Below are positions 41,615 through 51,362 of a stretch of 64,000 nucleotides of DNA, piece by piece; the stretch's first letter is position 1, and each line of letters opens with the position of its first letter. Source of the DNA: Ignavibacteriales bacterium (GTDB lineage: Bacteria; Bacteroidota; Ignavibacteria; Ignavibacteriales; Ignavibacteriaceae); contig JADJHL010000005.1 of the NCBI GenBank assembly GCA_016707585.1, positions 1 through 64,000 of the forward strand. Reading direction: 5' to 3'. The translations under genes were made by a program, and so were the position numbers. Under the pieces are notes generated by a model that had not been told where the DNA came from, did no database searches, and saw only the letters and a program-made list of their open reading frames with translations.

Positions 41615-41630
41615 TGGCACTAAGCTTGCA
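41615..41630 (+). promoter_or_regulatory. Sigma-54 (-24/-12) promoter
   Basis: TGGCAC-N5-TTGCA matches the sigma-54 consensus TGGCACG-N4-TTGCW with correct spacing between the GG and GC elements. Predicted transcription start is near 41641, about 30 bp before a small ORF with an RBS. It lies just downstream of a sigma-54 activator gene. Confidence 0.8.
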
Positions 41631-41671
41631 ATTTTATTCGGTAAAATTATCACACAGAAAGGACTTTTAGA

Positions 41672-41785
41672 ATGGGCTTTACAGAAATTGGCGTAGTTTT
41701 GTTTTTAGTAGCTCTCTTAGCTTTTGGTTTTTTAAATTCAAGAAAAGTATCTCAAGAATTAAAGAAATTAGGGGCAGATAAATAA
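41672..41785 (+). CDS. Small single-helix membrane protein, 37 residues
   Basis: Too short for usual gene calls. It starts with ATG after AGAAAGGAC (a good RBS) and reads MGFTEIGVVLFLVALLAFG, then FLNSRKVSQELKKLGADK. One membrane helix (about residues 5-21) is followed by a basic, amphipathic C-terminal tail, a layout like small regulatory or stress membrane peptides. It is preceded by the sigma-54 promoter at 41615-41630 and followed by a hairpin, so it looks like a complete transcription unit. Function unknown. Confidence 0.7.
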   Translation: MGFTEIGVVLFLVALLAFGFLNSRKVSQELKKLGADK

Positions 41786-41793
41786 TTATCTGC
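41774..41793. terminator. Hairpin at the end of the small membrane protein gene
   Basis: GCAGATAA (41774-41781), loop ATAA, TTATCTGC (41786-41793), overlapping the stop codon, followed by a T-rich stretch. It lies between convergent genes (the small ORF and rpiA). A weak, bidirectional terminator is likely. Confidence 0.5.
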
Positions 41794-41807
41794 ACTCTGA
41801 TTTTTAT

Positions 41808-42476
41808 CTAAACTCTATTGATAATTTCGGTGGAGTTCCCTTTTCCAATAATTACTAAATCAGCAATGTTGTTGAATAATCCGACTTCAACAACACCGGG
41901 TATAAGTTTAATTTGTCTTTCAAGATTAATTGCATCCTCAATTTCATTTAGATGAAGATCTACAATTAAATTCCCTGAATCAGTAATAAAATTATCATTT
42001 CCATTTTTTCTAATCTCTGGATTAAAACCTAGTTCATCAAATCTTTTTAATAATTGATTTGATCCAAATGAAATTATCTCAACAGGTAATGGAAACTTTC
42101 CTAGCTGCAAAACATATTTTGATGAATCAACAATCCAGATAACTTTATTTGATGCTTTGGCAACGATCTTTTCATAAAGTAAAGCACCGCCGCCACCTTT
42201 AATTCCGTTTAGATTTTTATCAACTTCGTCGGCACCATCAATAGTTAAATCTATTTTTTCAACTTCATTTAGACTTGAGATTCTAATTCCCAAACTTTTT
42301 GCAAGTTCGCTTGTTTGATTTGAAGTTGAAACACAAGTTATATCTAATCCCTGCTTTACTAACTCAGCAAGTTTTTTAACAAGAAAAAAAACAGTTGATC
42401 CGGTTCCAAGCCCAAGAATCATTCTGTTTTTAATAAACTCAATCGATTTTTCTGCGGCAAGTTGTTTTTCGTTCAT
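41808..42476 (-). CDS. rpiA: Ribose-5-phosphate isomerase A
   Basis: Interconverts ribose 5-phosphate and ribulose 5-phosphate in the pentose phosphate pathway. 222 residues, the usual size. RpiA motifs are clear: ILGLGTGSTVFFLVKKLAE at the phosphate site, LTIDGADEVDKNLNGIKGGG with the catalytic acidic residues, and ALLYEKIVAKASNKVIWIVD. Convergent with the small sigma-54-driven gene and divergent from the PLP enzyme gene. Confidence 0.94.
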   Translation of the reverse strand: MNEKQLAAEKSIEFIKNRMILGLGTGSTVFFLVKKLAELVKQGLDITCVSTSNQTSELAKSLGIRISSLNEVEKIDLTIDGADEVDKNLNGIKGGGGALLYEKIVAKASNKVIWIVDSSKYVLQLGKFPLPVEIISFGSNQLLKRFDELGFNPEIRKNGNDNFITDSGNLIVDLHLNEIEDAINLERQIKLIPGVVEVGLFNNIADLVIIGKGNSTEIINRV

Positions 42477-42588
42477 TTAACTTTTTAATTTTTTATTAGA
42501 ATTAAATTCTTTAACTAATTGTAATTTAGTAATAGTAAAATTAATAAATTTTATCTTTCAAAAGATTATTAAATAAAGAGGTACAATT

Positions 42589-43794
42589 ATGCATCATTAC
42601 GATCCAAGCAGTGAAATACAAGATTATTTAGTTTTTGGGGAGTATGGAGATGTTAATCCATCAATAACAGATTCATCAACCTACACTTTTCTAAATCCCA
42701 AAACGATGAATGATTTATTTGAACACGAAATTGAAGGATGTTTTTTATACTCCAGACATTGGAATCCAACAAATAAATATCTTGCAGATGCTCTCGCAAA
42801 GTTAGAAGATTCTGAAGCTGCTATTGTAACTGCTTCTGGAATGGGCGCAATTAGTTGTGCCATTTTACAACTTTGTAATGCTGGAGATGAAATAGTATCT
42901 AGCAGAACTATTTATGGTGGAACTTATGCTTTCTTCAAAAACTTTTTACCAAAATTTGGTGTTACGGTAAAGTTTGTAAATACTCAAGATTTGGAAGCAG
43001 TTAAATCAGCAATTACAAATAAAACAAAAGTAATTTATTGTGAGGCTGTAAGTAATCCTTTGTTGGAGATTGCCGACATTCCTAAACTTTCTGAAATTGC
43101 AAACAATCATAATCTAAAGCTTATGGTTGATAATACTTTTAGTCCAATTATGATTTCGCCGTTGCGATTGGGTGCTCATATTGTTGTTCATAGTTTAACA
43201 AAATACATTAATGGTACAAGCGATTGTGTTGCCGGTTGTGTTTGCAGTACTCACGAATTTATTTCTCAACTTACAGATATTAATTCCGGTGCTTCGATGT
43301 TACTTGGACCGGTGCTTGATAGTTATCGCGCGGCATCGATTCTAAAAAATCTACATTCACTTCATATCAGAATTAAAAAACATAGTGAAAATGCTCAATA
43401 TCTTGCAGAGAATTTTGAGAAACTTGGATGTAAAGTTTTTTATCCTGGTTTACCCAAACACAATGGTTATAATCTTCTTAAAGAAATTATGAATGAAGGT
43501 TTTGGTTTTGGAGGTATGTTAGCAATTGATGCAGGCACCACAGAAAAAGCAAATGAACTTATGGCAAATATGCAGTTGGAAAAAGTTGGATACCTTGCTG
43601 TTAGTCTTGGATATTTTAAAACTTTGTTTTCTTCTCCTGGTCATAGTACATCATCAGAAATACCAGAAGATGAAAGAAAAGCAATGGGGTTAAGTGAAGG
43701 CTTGGTTCGTATTTCAATCGGTTTGGATAACGATATCAAAAAAACTTATGAAAGAATTAAAAAATGTTTGATTGAGGTTGGATTGGTTAAATAA
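42589..43794 (+). CDS. Cys/Met-metabolism PLP enzyme (methionine gamma-lyase / cystathionine gamma-synthase type)
   Basis: 401-residue fold-type I PLP enzyme. LEDSEAAIVTASGMGAISCA is the phosphate-binding region, LKLMVDNTFSPIMISPLRLG gives the Asp that pairs with the pyridine ring, and VVHSLTKYINGTSD holds the Schiff-base Lys205. The N-terminal YSRHWNPTNKYLADALAKLE matches the family's Tyr-Arg motif. It may break down methionine or make cystathionine; residues that separate these are not decisive by eye. RBS AAGAGGTACAATT precedes the ATG. Single-gene unit. Confidence 0.85.
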   Translation: MHHYDPSSEIQDYLVFGEYGDVNPSITDSSTYTFLNPKTMNDLFEHEIEGCFLYSRHWNPTNKYLADALAKLEDSEAAIVTASGMGAISCAILQLCNAGDEIVSSRTIYGGTYAFFKNFLPKFGVTVKFVNTQDLEAVKSAITNKTKVIYCEAVSNPLLEIADIPKLSEIANNHNLKLMVDNTFSPIMISPLRLGAHIVVHSLTKYINGTSDCVAGCVCSTHEFISQLTDINSGASMLLGPVLDSYRAASILKNLHSLHIRIKKHSENAQYLAENFEKLGCKVFYPGLPKHNGYNLLKEIMNEGFGFGGMLAIDAGTTEKANELMANMQLEKVGYLAVSLGYFKTLFSSPGHSTSSEIPEDERKAMGLSEGLVRISIGLDNDIKKTYERIKKCLIEVGLVK

Positions 43795-43837
43795 TTGAGG
43801 ATTTTTCTTTGCGTTCTTAGCGAGTTATCTTGGTGAT

Positions 43838-43876
43838 CTTTGCGTGAACTATAGACTAAAGGCATTTCACGCAAAG
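43838..43876. repeat. Intergenic inverted repeat with GCAAAG motifs
   Basis: CTTTGCGTGAA (43838-43848) and its exact complement TTCACGCAAAG (43866-43876) with a 17-nt loop. The surrounding 120 bp repeats related text (TTTGCGTTC, TTCGCAAAG). This looks like a dispersed intergenic repeat of the TTTGCGTGAA type rather than a gene. Confidence 0.6.
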
Positions 43877-43940
43877 TTCGCAAAGTGATTAGAAAAAAAC
43901 TCGTAAAGATTTTCTAAAAATATCCAATTTGAAATATTTT

Positions 43941-44330
43941 TTATTCAGGTTTAAACAAAGCACAAACAGCACCGGCTGGATCTTGAATTACACAATATCT
44001 ACCATAGCCAGGCATAGTTTTAGGTTCAACAATTAATTTACCTCCAAGCTGAATGCAGGATTCAGCACTCTTGTCAACATCTTCTACCGTTATATACACT
44101 AACCATTGCGGAGGAAGTTTTGCATTTGATCCTCGTGCGTGGCAAACTCCGGCTACAACTTTTCCGCTTTCAGGTGCAATCATTGTGAAATCTTCATAAT
44201 CACCCATTGATAATCCCTCCGGCATCCATCCAACAACTTTTGCATAAAAATCTTTTACTTCTAGAGCATTTGGTACAGTTAAATCACACCAGGTTATAGA
44301 ACCAATTTCAGGTTTTTGTTTTTCACTCAT
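43941..44330 (-). CDS. VOC (glyoxalase/bleomycin resistance) family protein
   Basis: 129 residues of the vicinal-oxygen-chelate fold. SITWCDLTVPNALEVKDFYA with KVVGWMPEG is the first beta-alpha-beta-beta-beta unit, and PPQWLVYITVEDVDKSAESC with GRYCVIQDPAGAVCALFKPE the second. This matches the subgroup of predicted small VOC enzymes; the reaction is unknown. It shares a short minus-strand unit with the 77-residue membrane protein 15 bp upstream. Confidence 0.82.
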   Translation of the reverse strand: MSEKQKPEIGSITWCDLTVPNALEVKDFYAKVVGWMPEGLSMGDYEDFTMIAPESGKVVAGVCHARGSNAKLPPQWLVYITVEDVDKSAESCIQLGGKLIVEPKTMPGYGRYCVIQDPAGAVCALFKPE

Positions 44331-44345
44331 ATCAATCCTAAAAAT

Positions 44346-44579
44346 TTATTTTATAAAAACTATTATAAACCAATAAACAATTGTAAGTGCAAAAACTCCC
44401 CAAAATGGAATACTATTAATCCATTTAAATAATCCAACACCAATCCCAATAATTAGACCAACAACCAGATTATCAATTGCATAGCCATAGAGCATCCCAA
44501 CTAAAATGCCTAGTGCCAGATCGATAATCTTAAGTTGTAACCTTTTTTGTTCAATGAGTTGTTCACGGGTGTATTCCAT
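44346..44579 (-). CDS. Small integral membrane protein, 77 residues
   Basis: Two or three hydrophobic helices: IIDLALGILVGMLYGYAIDN, LVVGLIIGIGVGLFKWI and PFWGVFALTIVYWFIIVFIK. The N-terminal 20 residues are charged and cytoplasmic by the positive-inside rule. No family recognised. It lies 15 bp upstream of the VOC gene and is divergent from the acyl-activating fusion gene. Confidence 0.65.
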   Translation of the reverse strand: MEYTREQLIEQKRLQLKIIDLALGILVGMLYGYAIDNLVVGLIIGIGVGLFKWINSIPFWGVFALTIVYWFIIVFIK

Positions 44580-44661
44580 AGAAACCTTAAAAGATGTTGT
44601 TAATACTTAAGAAAAATTTTAGAAGAATACAATTGTGATTAACAAATTTTGTTAAGATTTA

Positions 44662-47180
44662 TTGGCAAAGTATTTAACAATTTATTTTGATATTTTAGAA
44701 TCATTACTTCATCAAATTAAAGGTAAAAGATTGTTTTTAAAGGACTATAAAAAAACAGCATTGATCCTTAAAGATCAGAAAATTGATTACACACATTTAA
44801 TCAATCAAGTGAATTCATTTTCAACACTTCTTCCAAACAACAATCTTTCTAAAGTTGCAATCTTTTCTGAAAACAGATTTGAGTGGGTTTATGCGTTTTA
44901 TTCTGTGTGGATGAAAAAAGCAGTTGCTGTTCCTATCGATTTTATGTCTTCTGCTGAAGATGTTGCTTTTATTCTTAATGATTGCAAACCTGAAGTTATT
45001 TTTTATTCGAATGGCACAAAAGAAGTTTGTGAAAAAGCTATTGCTCAGTTGAATCATAAAATTGAAAAAATAAATCTTGATGAAATAAAAATTGAAGAAT
45101 CAAAAGTTAATGCTACTTTTCCAGAAGCCAACCCGCATGAAACCGCTGTAATAATCTATACTTCGGGAACAACCGGCTCACCAAAAGGAGTTATGCTTTC
45201 TTATGATAATTTGTTGGTGAATATTGAAGCCGTAACAACAGATGTGAATGTTTATAAAGCTGATGATAAAGTAATGGTGCTGCTTCCATTGCATCATATT
45301 TTCCCTCTTATGGGAACAATGGTTATTCCCTTAAGTGTTGGAGGAACAATAGTTTTCTCTCCATCAATGGCTTCCGAAGATATTATGGCAACACTGCAGC
45401 ACGGAATTACGATTATTATAGGTGTTCCGCGTTTGTACAATCTAATACGGAAAGGAATACGAGATAAGATTAATAAAAGTGGAGTGGCTAAACTTCTTTT
45501 CAGAATTGCTGAAAAGAAAAACTCGTTAACTTTTTCTAGAAAAATATTCGGTTCAGTTCAAAGAAAATTTGGCGGAAAAATAAAGTATATGGTTTCTGGC
45601 GGTGCAGCTTTGGATAAAGAAGTTGCAAAGGATTATTTGACACTTGGATTTGAAATTCTTGAAGGATTCGGAATGACAGAATGCGCTCCTATGATTACTT
45701 TTACGAGACCAGGCAGAGTGCTTCCCGGTTCAGCAGGTGAACCACTTAAAACAAATGAAGTAAAAGTTATTGATGGTGAGATTGTAAATCGAGGTAGAAA
45801 TGTTATGCAAGGTTATTACAATCGGCCCGAAGAAACTGCGGCTATTCTTAAAGATGGCTGGCTTTATACTGGTGATCTTGGACATCTTGAAAACAATAGA
45901 ATTTTTATTACCGGTAGAAAAAAAGAAATTATTGTTTTATCAAATGGAAAAAACATCAATCCGGAAGAAATTGAAAATAAAATTCAAAGTATGACTGATG
46001 TAATAACTGAGATTGGTGTTTTTGAAAAACAAGATATGTTACACGCTGTAATTTATCCAGATTATCAAAAAGCAAAACAGTTGGGTATCGATGATGTTGA
46101 AGAAATGATAAAGTGGCAGGTTATTGATAAGTACAATCAATCTGTTACTCCATACAAAAAAGTTATGAAATTTAGTTTGGTTAAGGAGCCACTTCCACGA
46201 ACAAGATTATTAAAGTTAAAAAGATTTTTACTCCCTACACTTGAACAGATTTCAAAAGAAAAATTAGAAAATGTTACCGAACCAACTTTTCAGGAATACA
46301 CTTTACTAAAAGAATTTTTACAGCAGCAGAAAGAAACAACTATTCATCCTTCTGATCATCTGGAAATTGATTTAGGACTTGATTCTTTGGATAAGGTAAA
46401 CTTAGGTGTTTATCTGGAATCTAATTTTGGTGTTAAACTTTCAGAAGCAGAACTGGTTGGATTTCCAAATGTAGTTAAGCTTGCAGAAAACATTCGCGAT
46501 AAAAAAACTAAGTTAAGCGTTGAAGCAATTGATTGGGGAAAAATATTTAGAGAAAAGTTGGATCTTGATCTCCCCAAAAGCTGGTTTACTCATAACATTA
46601 TGAAAAATGGTGCAAAAGTATTTCTGAAATTATACTTTAGAATTAAAGGCGAAGGATTAGAAAATCTTCCAGAAGGTCCATTTATTCTTGCACCAAACCA
46701 TCAAAGTTTTTTTGATGGATTATTTGTTGCAGTTTTTCTTAAAAATAAATTGATGAAGCAAACTTATTTTTATGCAAAAGAAAAACATGTAAAAAATAGT
46801 TTCTTAAAATTGTTAGCTGCCAAGAATAATGTGATTGTTATGGATTTGAGTGATTTAAAAACGTCATTGCAAAAAATGGCTGAGGTTTTAAAACGCGGAA
46901 AAAATATTATCATCTTTCCCGAAGGAACACGAACACAAACAGGAGAGATTGGTGATTTCAAAAAAACTTTCGCAATACTTAGTCGTGAATTAAATGTTCC
47001 GATAGTTCCAGTTGCAATTAGCGGCGCTTATGATGCACTTCCACGTGGCACCCATTTTCCCAAACCGTGGAAAAAATTAATGTTAATTTCTTAAAACCAA
47101 TTTTACCAGAAAATCATTCATACGATTCATTAAAAGATATTGTGCAAAGTAAAGTATCTGAGCAGTTGAAAAAGAAATAA
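44662..47180 (+). CDS. AMP-dependent acyl synthetase / ACP / PlsC acyltransferase fusion (frameshifted end)
   Basis: About 839 residues in three modules. The N-terminal AMP-forming ligase has VIIYTSGTTGSPKGVMLSY, YTGDLGHL and a later GRKKEIIVLSNGKNI. Near residues 545-620 is an acyl carrier domain with the phosphopantetheine Ser in LGLDSLDKVNLGVYLESN. The C-terminus is a PlsC-type acyltransferase with LAPNHQSFFDGLF (H-x4-D) and IIIFPEGTRTQTG. The frame breaks near 47078-47085 and continues as NFLKPILPENHSYDSLKD to 47180. It starts with TTG at 44662. It may load and transfer fatty acids to a phospholipid, like E. coli Aas but with an added ACP. Confidence 0.85.
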
Positions 47181-47191
47181 TTTAGCTTATC

Positions 47192-47274
47192 ATTCCCGCG
47201 AAGACGGGAATCTAGAGTCTCAATGAAATAATTTAGAATAAAGAACCATCCCCTTCTCTTTGTAAGAGAAGGGG
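47192..47274. repeat. Two intergenic inverted repeats before the histidine kinase
   Basis: ATTCCCG/CGGGAAT at 47192-47211, then CCCCTTCTCTT/AAGAGAAGGGG at 47250-47274 with an 11-bp stem and TGT loop. Both look like small dispersed intergenic hairpins; either could end transcription of the acyltransferase gene. Confidence 0.55.
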
Positions 47275-47334
47275 AGATTAAACTCTTTTAGGGGGATTTA
47301 GGACGATAATGCCAGAATAAGAATATATAACTTT

Positions 47335-48915
47335 ATGAAAAAAATAGGCTTAATACTTATACTAATAATCATACTGCCTATCGCATTTCTTTTAGTAAAT
47401 GAACTTGGAAAGTTAAACGAGAACGAACAGGTTCTTGAACAAATCTACAACAACCAGCTGCAGGCAATATTATTTTCAGTAAATCAGTATTCTGAAGATG
47501 TTGTTAGTAACAGTGCCAATAGTATAATTGATGATCTTGAATCCATTAACAATTCCCCCGGTAGTGCAGAGACTTTTAACAAATTGTTGAATGAAAATAA
47601 ATTAGTAACATTTATTTTTACAATTGATAGTCTAAATCCTGAACATATAACATTTTATTTTAAAAGAAATAGTGGTGTATCAAATCTTGACTCACTTGAG
47701 CAATACTTTAAAGATGTTATTGCCAATAATGCCAATAAAATAAATAAGCTTTACGGTTATCGAGATATAGGATATAATAAAATTGAACCCGTTGTTCTAC
47801 CCAATTCAAACAATCAATCCTTGCTGGTGTTTACAGGATTAAACACACAATCAAAAAGAATTTATGGAACAGTTATAAATCCACAGGAATTTATTACAAA
47901 TATTCTTTCTTCGAGACTACAGGAAGTCGCTAAAAATGAATTTGTAATTTCCGTTATAAATCCAAAAACCGGGTATCAATACAACTCTACAAAAGATTTT
48001 GAAAAACGATCGGTTCAAGCTCAAAAGACTTTATGGATATTCCCTGATTTCAATTTAGGAATATCATTAGTCGGGCAATCCATTGAAGATTTAGTAACAG
48101 AACGCGCAATGAACAATTTGATTCTTATTGGAATTTTACTTGCAGTATTAATCGTTGCGGTTTGGTTTGTTTATCGTGCTGTGAAAAAAGAATTAGAACT
48201 TGCACAAGCAAAGGCTGATTTTGTTTCGAATGTTTCTCATGAACTACGAACACCACTTGCATTGATAAGTATGTTCGCAGAAACTCTTGAAATGGATCGG
48301 GTTAAAACTGAAGAGAAGAAGAAAGAATATTATACAATCATTAGCCACGAGTCGAATCGTTTGGGAAGAATTGTTAACACAATCTTAAACTTCTCTAAAA
48401 TGGAGGCTGGTAAGCGCAAGTTTAATTTTGAAGAAGAAGATTTGAATGAGGTAATTATCCAAGTTTATCAAAATTACAGTTACCATCTTTACAACAAAGG
48501 ATTTGATTTTGAATATGAACCCGGAATTGATATTCCTAAAGTGGTTATTGATCGCGAAGCAGTTTCAGAAGCAATTGTAAATCTTATAGACAATGCAGTA
48601 AAGTATAGCGCTGATACGAAGTTCATTAAAATGGTAATTGGTAATGAAAATGATTCTGTATTTATCGAAGTGCAGGATAAAGGAATTGGCATTTCAGAAG
48701 AAGATCAACAAAAAGTTTTTGATAAGTTTTATCGGGTTACGTCAGGACTTGTTCATACCACGAAAGGTACAGGACTTGGGCTTTCACTAGTAAAACAAAT
48801 TATGGATGCACACAAAGGGAAAATTATTCTTAAAAGTAAGGTTGGCGAAGGAAGCAGTTTTAAACTTTCATTTTCAAAAAAATCTCAGTTAAATAATGGA
48901 GAAAAAAATGCCTAA
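47335..48915 (+). CDS. Sensor histidine kinase
   Basis: 526 residues. One helix at the N-terminus and one near residues 261-283 frame a periplasmic sensor region of about 230 residues of unknown fold. The kinase core has FVSNVSHELRTPLALISM with His302, an N box in EAIVNLIDNAVKYSAD, the G1 motif QDKGIGISEEDQQKVFDKFY, and G2 in TKGTGLGLSLVKQI. No HAMP domain is obvious. Its stop overlaps the start of the response regulator by 8 bp, so the two form a two-component pair. Ligand unknown. Confidence 0.92.
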   Translation: MKKIGLILILIIILPIAFLLVNELGKLNENEQVLEQIYNNQLQAILFSVNQYSEDVVSNSANSIIDDLESINNSPGSAETFNKLLNENKLVTFIFTIDSLNPEHITFYFKRNSGVSNLDSLEQYFKDVIANNANKINKLYGYRDIGYNKIEPVVLPNSNNQSLLVFTGLNTQSKRIYGTVINPQEFITNILSSRLQEVAKNEFVISVINPKTGYQYNSTKDFEKRSVQAQKTLWIFPDFNLGISLVGQSIEDLVTERAMNNLILIGILLAVLIVAVWFVYRAVKKELELAQAKADFVSNVSHELRTPLALISMFAETLEMDRVKTEEKKKEYYTIISHESNRLGRIVNTILNFSKMEAGKRKFNFEEEDLNEVIIQVYQNYSYHLYNKGFDFEYEPGIDIPKVVIDREAVSEAIVNLIDNAVKYSADTKFIKMVIGNENDSVFIEVQDKGIGISEEDQQKVFDKFYRVTSGLVHTTKGTGLGLSLVKQIMDAHKGKIILKSKVGEGSSFKLSFSKKSQLNNGEKNA

Positions 48916-49593
48916 GATTTTAGTAGTTGATGATGAACAAAATATGCGAACAGGATTAAAAGATAATCTTGAATTTGAAGGTTATGATGTTGAAACAGCA
49001 AACGATGGCGAGCAAGGTTTGAAAAAATTCTTGAGAATAGTTATAACCTGATTATTCTTGATGTAATGATGCCCAAGAAATCAGGGTTTGATGTTTGTAA
49101 AGAAGTTCGTAAAGCTGGAATTACAACTCCGGTTATTTTATTAACCGCAAAAGGAGAAGAGATAGATAAAGTTGTTGGATTAGAACTTGGCGCTGATGAT
49201 TACGTAACAAAACCATTTAGTTTACGCGAGTTACTTGCAAGAGTAAAAGCAATTTTACGAAGGGGTGAAAATCTTGTAATGAACGATGCAGATCGTGAGG
49301 TAAGAATTGGCAGGTTAGAAATAAATTTTAATGGATACAAAGCAACATCAAAAAACAGAGATGTTGCAATGTCTCACAAAGAATTTGAAATACTTCATCA
49401 CTTATGGAAACATCGCAATTCAACGGTAAGTCGTGAAGATTTATTAACTGAAATTTGGGGTTATGATGAAACTCCAACTACAAGAACTGTTGATAATTTT
49501 ATTTTAAAGCTAAGACAAAAAGTTGAAGTTGATTCAAATCATCCGCAAGTAATTTTAACTGTGCACGGCATTGGGTATAAGTTGGTGATTTGA
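48908..49593 (+). CDS. OmpR-family response regulator (frameshifted)
   Basis: The ATG at 48908 starts PKILVVDDEQNMRTGLKD. The frame breaks at the A6 run near 49022-49027; the next frame reads ILENSYNLIILDVMMPKKSG, with the phospho-acceptor Asp at about residue 52, and continues to the stop. The receiver ends with VILLTAKGEEIDKVVG and DYVTKPFSLREL. The C-terminal winged helix is complete (MSHKEFEILHHLWKHRNSTV, VDNFILKLRQKVE, HGIGYKLVI). Partner of the kinase directly upstream. The break looks like a homopolymer error. Confidence 0.9.
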
Positions 49594-49666
49594 GTTTGAA
49601 TACCTGAGTTTTTTTAATAGTTACTAAACAAATGGTTATGCCGATAACCAGATTTTAAGGGCGAAA

Positions 49667-51339
49667 ATGAAAACTTTAAGAATATCACTTCTGTTTATTT
49701 CTTTCCTTTTTTTTTTATAACTGGATGTAATGCTCAAGATTCAATAAAAAACAAATCTTACTGAAAACAAATTGAAAATCTCTATAAGGTAGGAAAGGTT
49801 TGGGGTTTCTTAAAATATTATCATCCTGAAATATTAAAAGGGAATTATAATTGGGATAATGAATTAATTAAAATCCTACCTGAGGTGATAAGTAAACAGA
49901 GTAGTTCAAATGTAAATAGAATCCTAATTAATCAGAATTGAAAAATTAGGAGCAGTAGTAAGTAGGGATACAGGACAAAGTTAAAGATATAAAACTTACC
50001 CCTGAACTTAATTGGACAAATAATAAAGATTTTTTAGGTGCGGAATTAAGCACCTTACTTAAAAATTAAAAGAATCTACAAGACCTCAAGAAAATTACTA
50101 TATTGGATTAACCTCAGGAATTGGAAATCCAATTTTTAAAAATGAAAAAACTTATCCAAACCTGAAGTTACTGATGATGGACTAAAACTTATTAGTTTAT
50201 TCCGGTATTGGAATATGATTCAATATTATTTTCCTTATAGAAATCTTATTGATGAAAATTGGGATGATGTCCTTAAAGTATTTATTCCTAAAATAGTCTC
50301 AGGGGATGATGAGCTTTCGTATAAGCTGACACTATTAGAATTAATTGGAAAGATTAGTGATACCCACGCAAACATTTGGAGTAGAGAAGACACTTTAAGC
50401 AAGTTTTATGGTTTTAAATCTGTACCTATTGAGATTAAAATTATTGACAATCAAGTTGTTGTCACAAAGATCTATGATGAATTAGATGAAAATATTGATA
50501 TAGAACCTGGAGATATCATAACGCATATAAATGGTGAAGCAACTGAAAAGATGATTAATGAAAAAATCAAATATTGTCCTGCTTCAAACTTGCCCACAAA
50601 GCTCAGAGATGTTTCTCGAAGACTTTTAAGGACTAATAATGACTTCCTCGAATTGACAGTTCAGCGGGATAAATCCTCAAATAAAATAAAAACTAATTGC
50701 ATAGATTTTGGTAAAATAAAATATTGGGAAAACAGCACTCCATCCTACAAAATAATAGAAAACAATATTGGTTATATTTTTCCAGGCAATCTCAAGAAAG
50801 GGGAGATCGATAGCATAATGTCTGTGTTAGCAAACACTAAAGGTTTGATAATTGATTTTCGCTGTTACCCATCTGATTTTATTGTCTTCAGTTTAGGAAA
50901 ACACCTAATGCCCAAACCTACAGAATTTGTAAAGTTCTCAGTTGGCAGTATGGTCAATCCCGGCGAGTTTACGTTTACTCAACCACTATTAGTCGGAGAG
51001 AACAGAATGGATTATTATAAAAACAAAATTGTAATAATTATTAATGAATTAACACAGAGCTCTGCTGAGTATCATACAATGGCTTTTTGTGTAGCTCCGA
51101 ATGCAATAGTGTTAGGAAGTAAAACTGCTGGTGCAGATGGAAATGTTTCAACAATTATTTTCCCAAGTAATATCCGAACAATGATATCGGGATTAGGAAT
51201 TTATTATCCAGATGGAACTGAAACACAACGAGTTGGAATTATTCCCGATATAGAAATGAAACCCACAATTAAAGGAATAAGAAATGGTGAAGATGAACTA
51301 TTGAATAAAGCGATTGAGATAATTAAGCAGCAGAAATAA
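49667..51339 (+). pseudogene. S41-family peptidase lipoprotein, multiply disrupted
   Basis: The ATG at 49667 opens a signal peptide with lipobox FITGC. The N-terminal domain text KVGKVWGFLKYYHPEIL is typical of one S41 (tail-specific protease-like) subfamily. Stops or shifts occur near 49762, 49940, 50000-50070 and 50160. From 50215 the frame is open: IQYYFPYRNLIDENWDDVLK, a PDZ-like stretch (DIEPGDIITHING) and the peptidase core with the Ser in TQSSAEYHTMAF and TAGADGNVS. At least four breaks in 550 bp is far denser than elsewhere, so either real decay or a poor local assembly is possible. Confidence 0.7.
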
Positions 51340-51362
51340 GAATTATTATTTAGAGAAAACTT

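Noticed and set aside
42477..42588. Possible SAM riboswitch ahead of the Cys/Met PLP enzyme
   Set aside because: The leader is almost pure A/T and no paired helices or conserved riboswitch core could be drawn.
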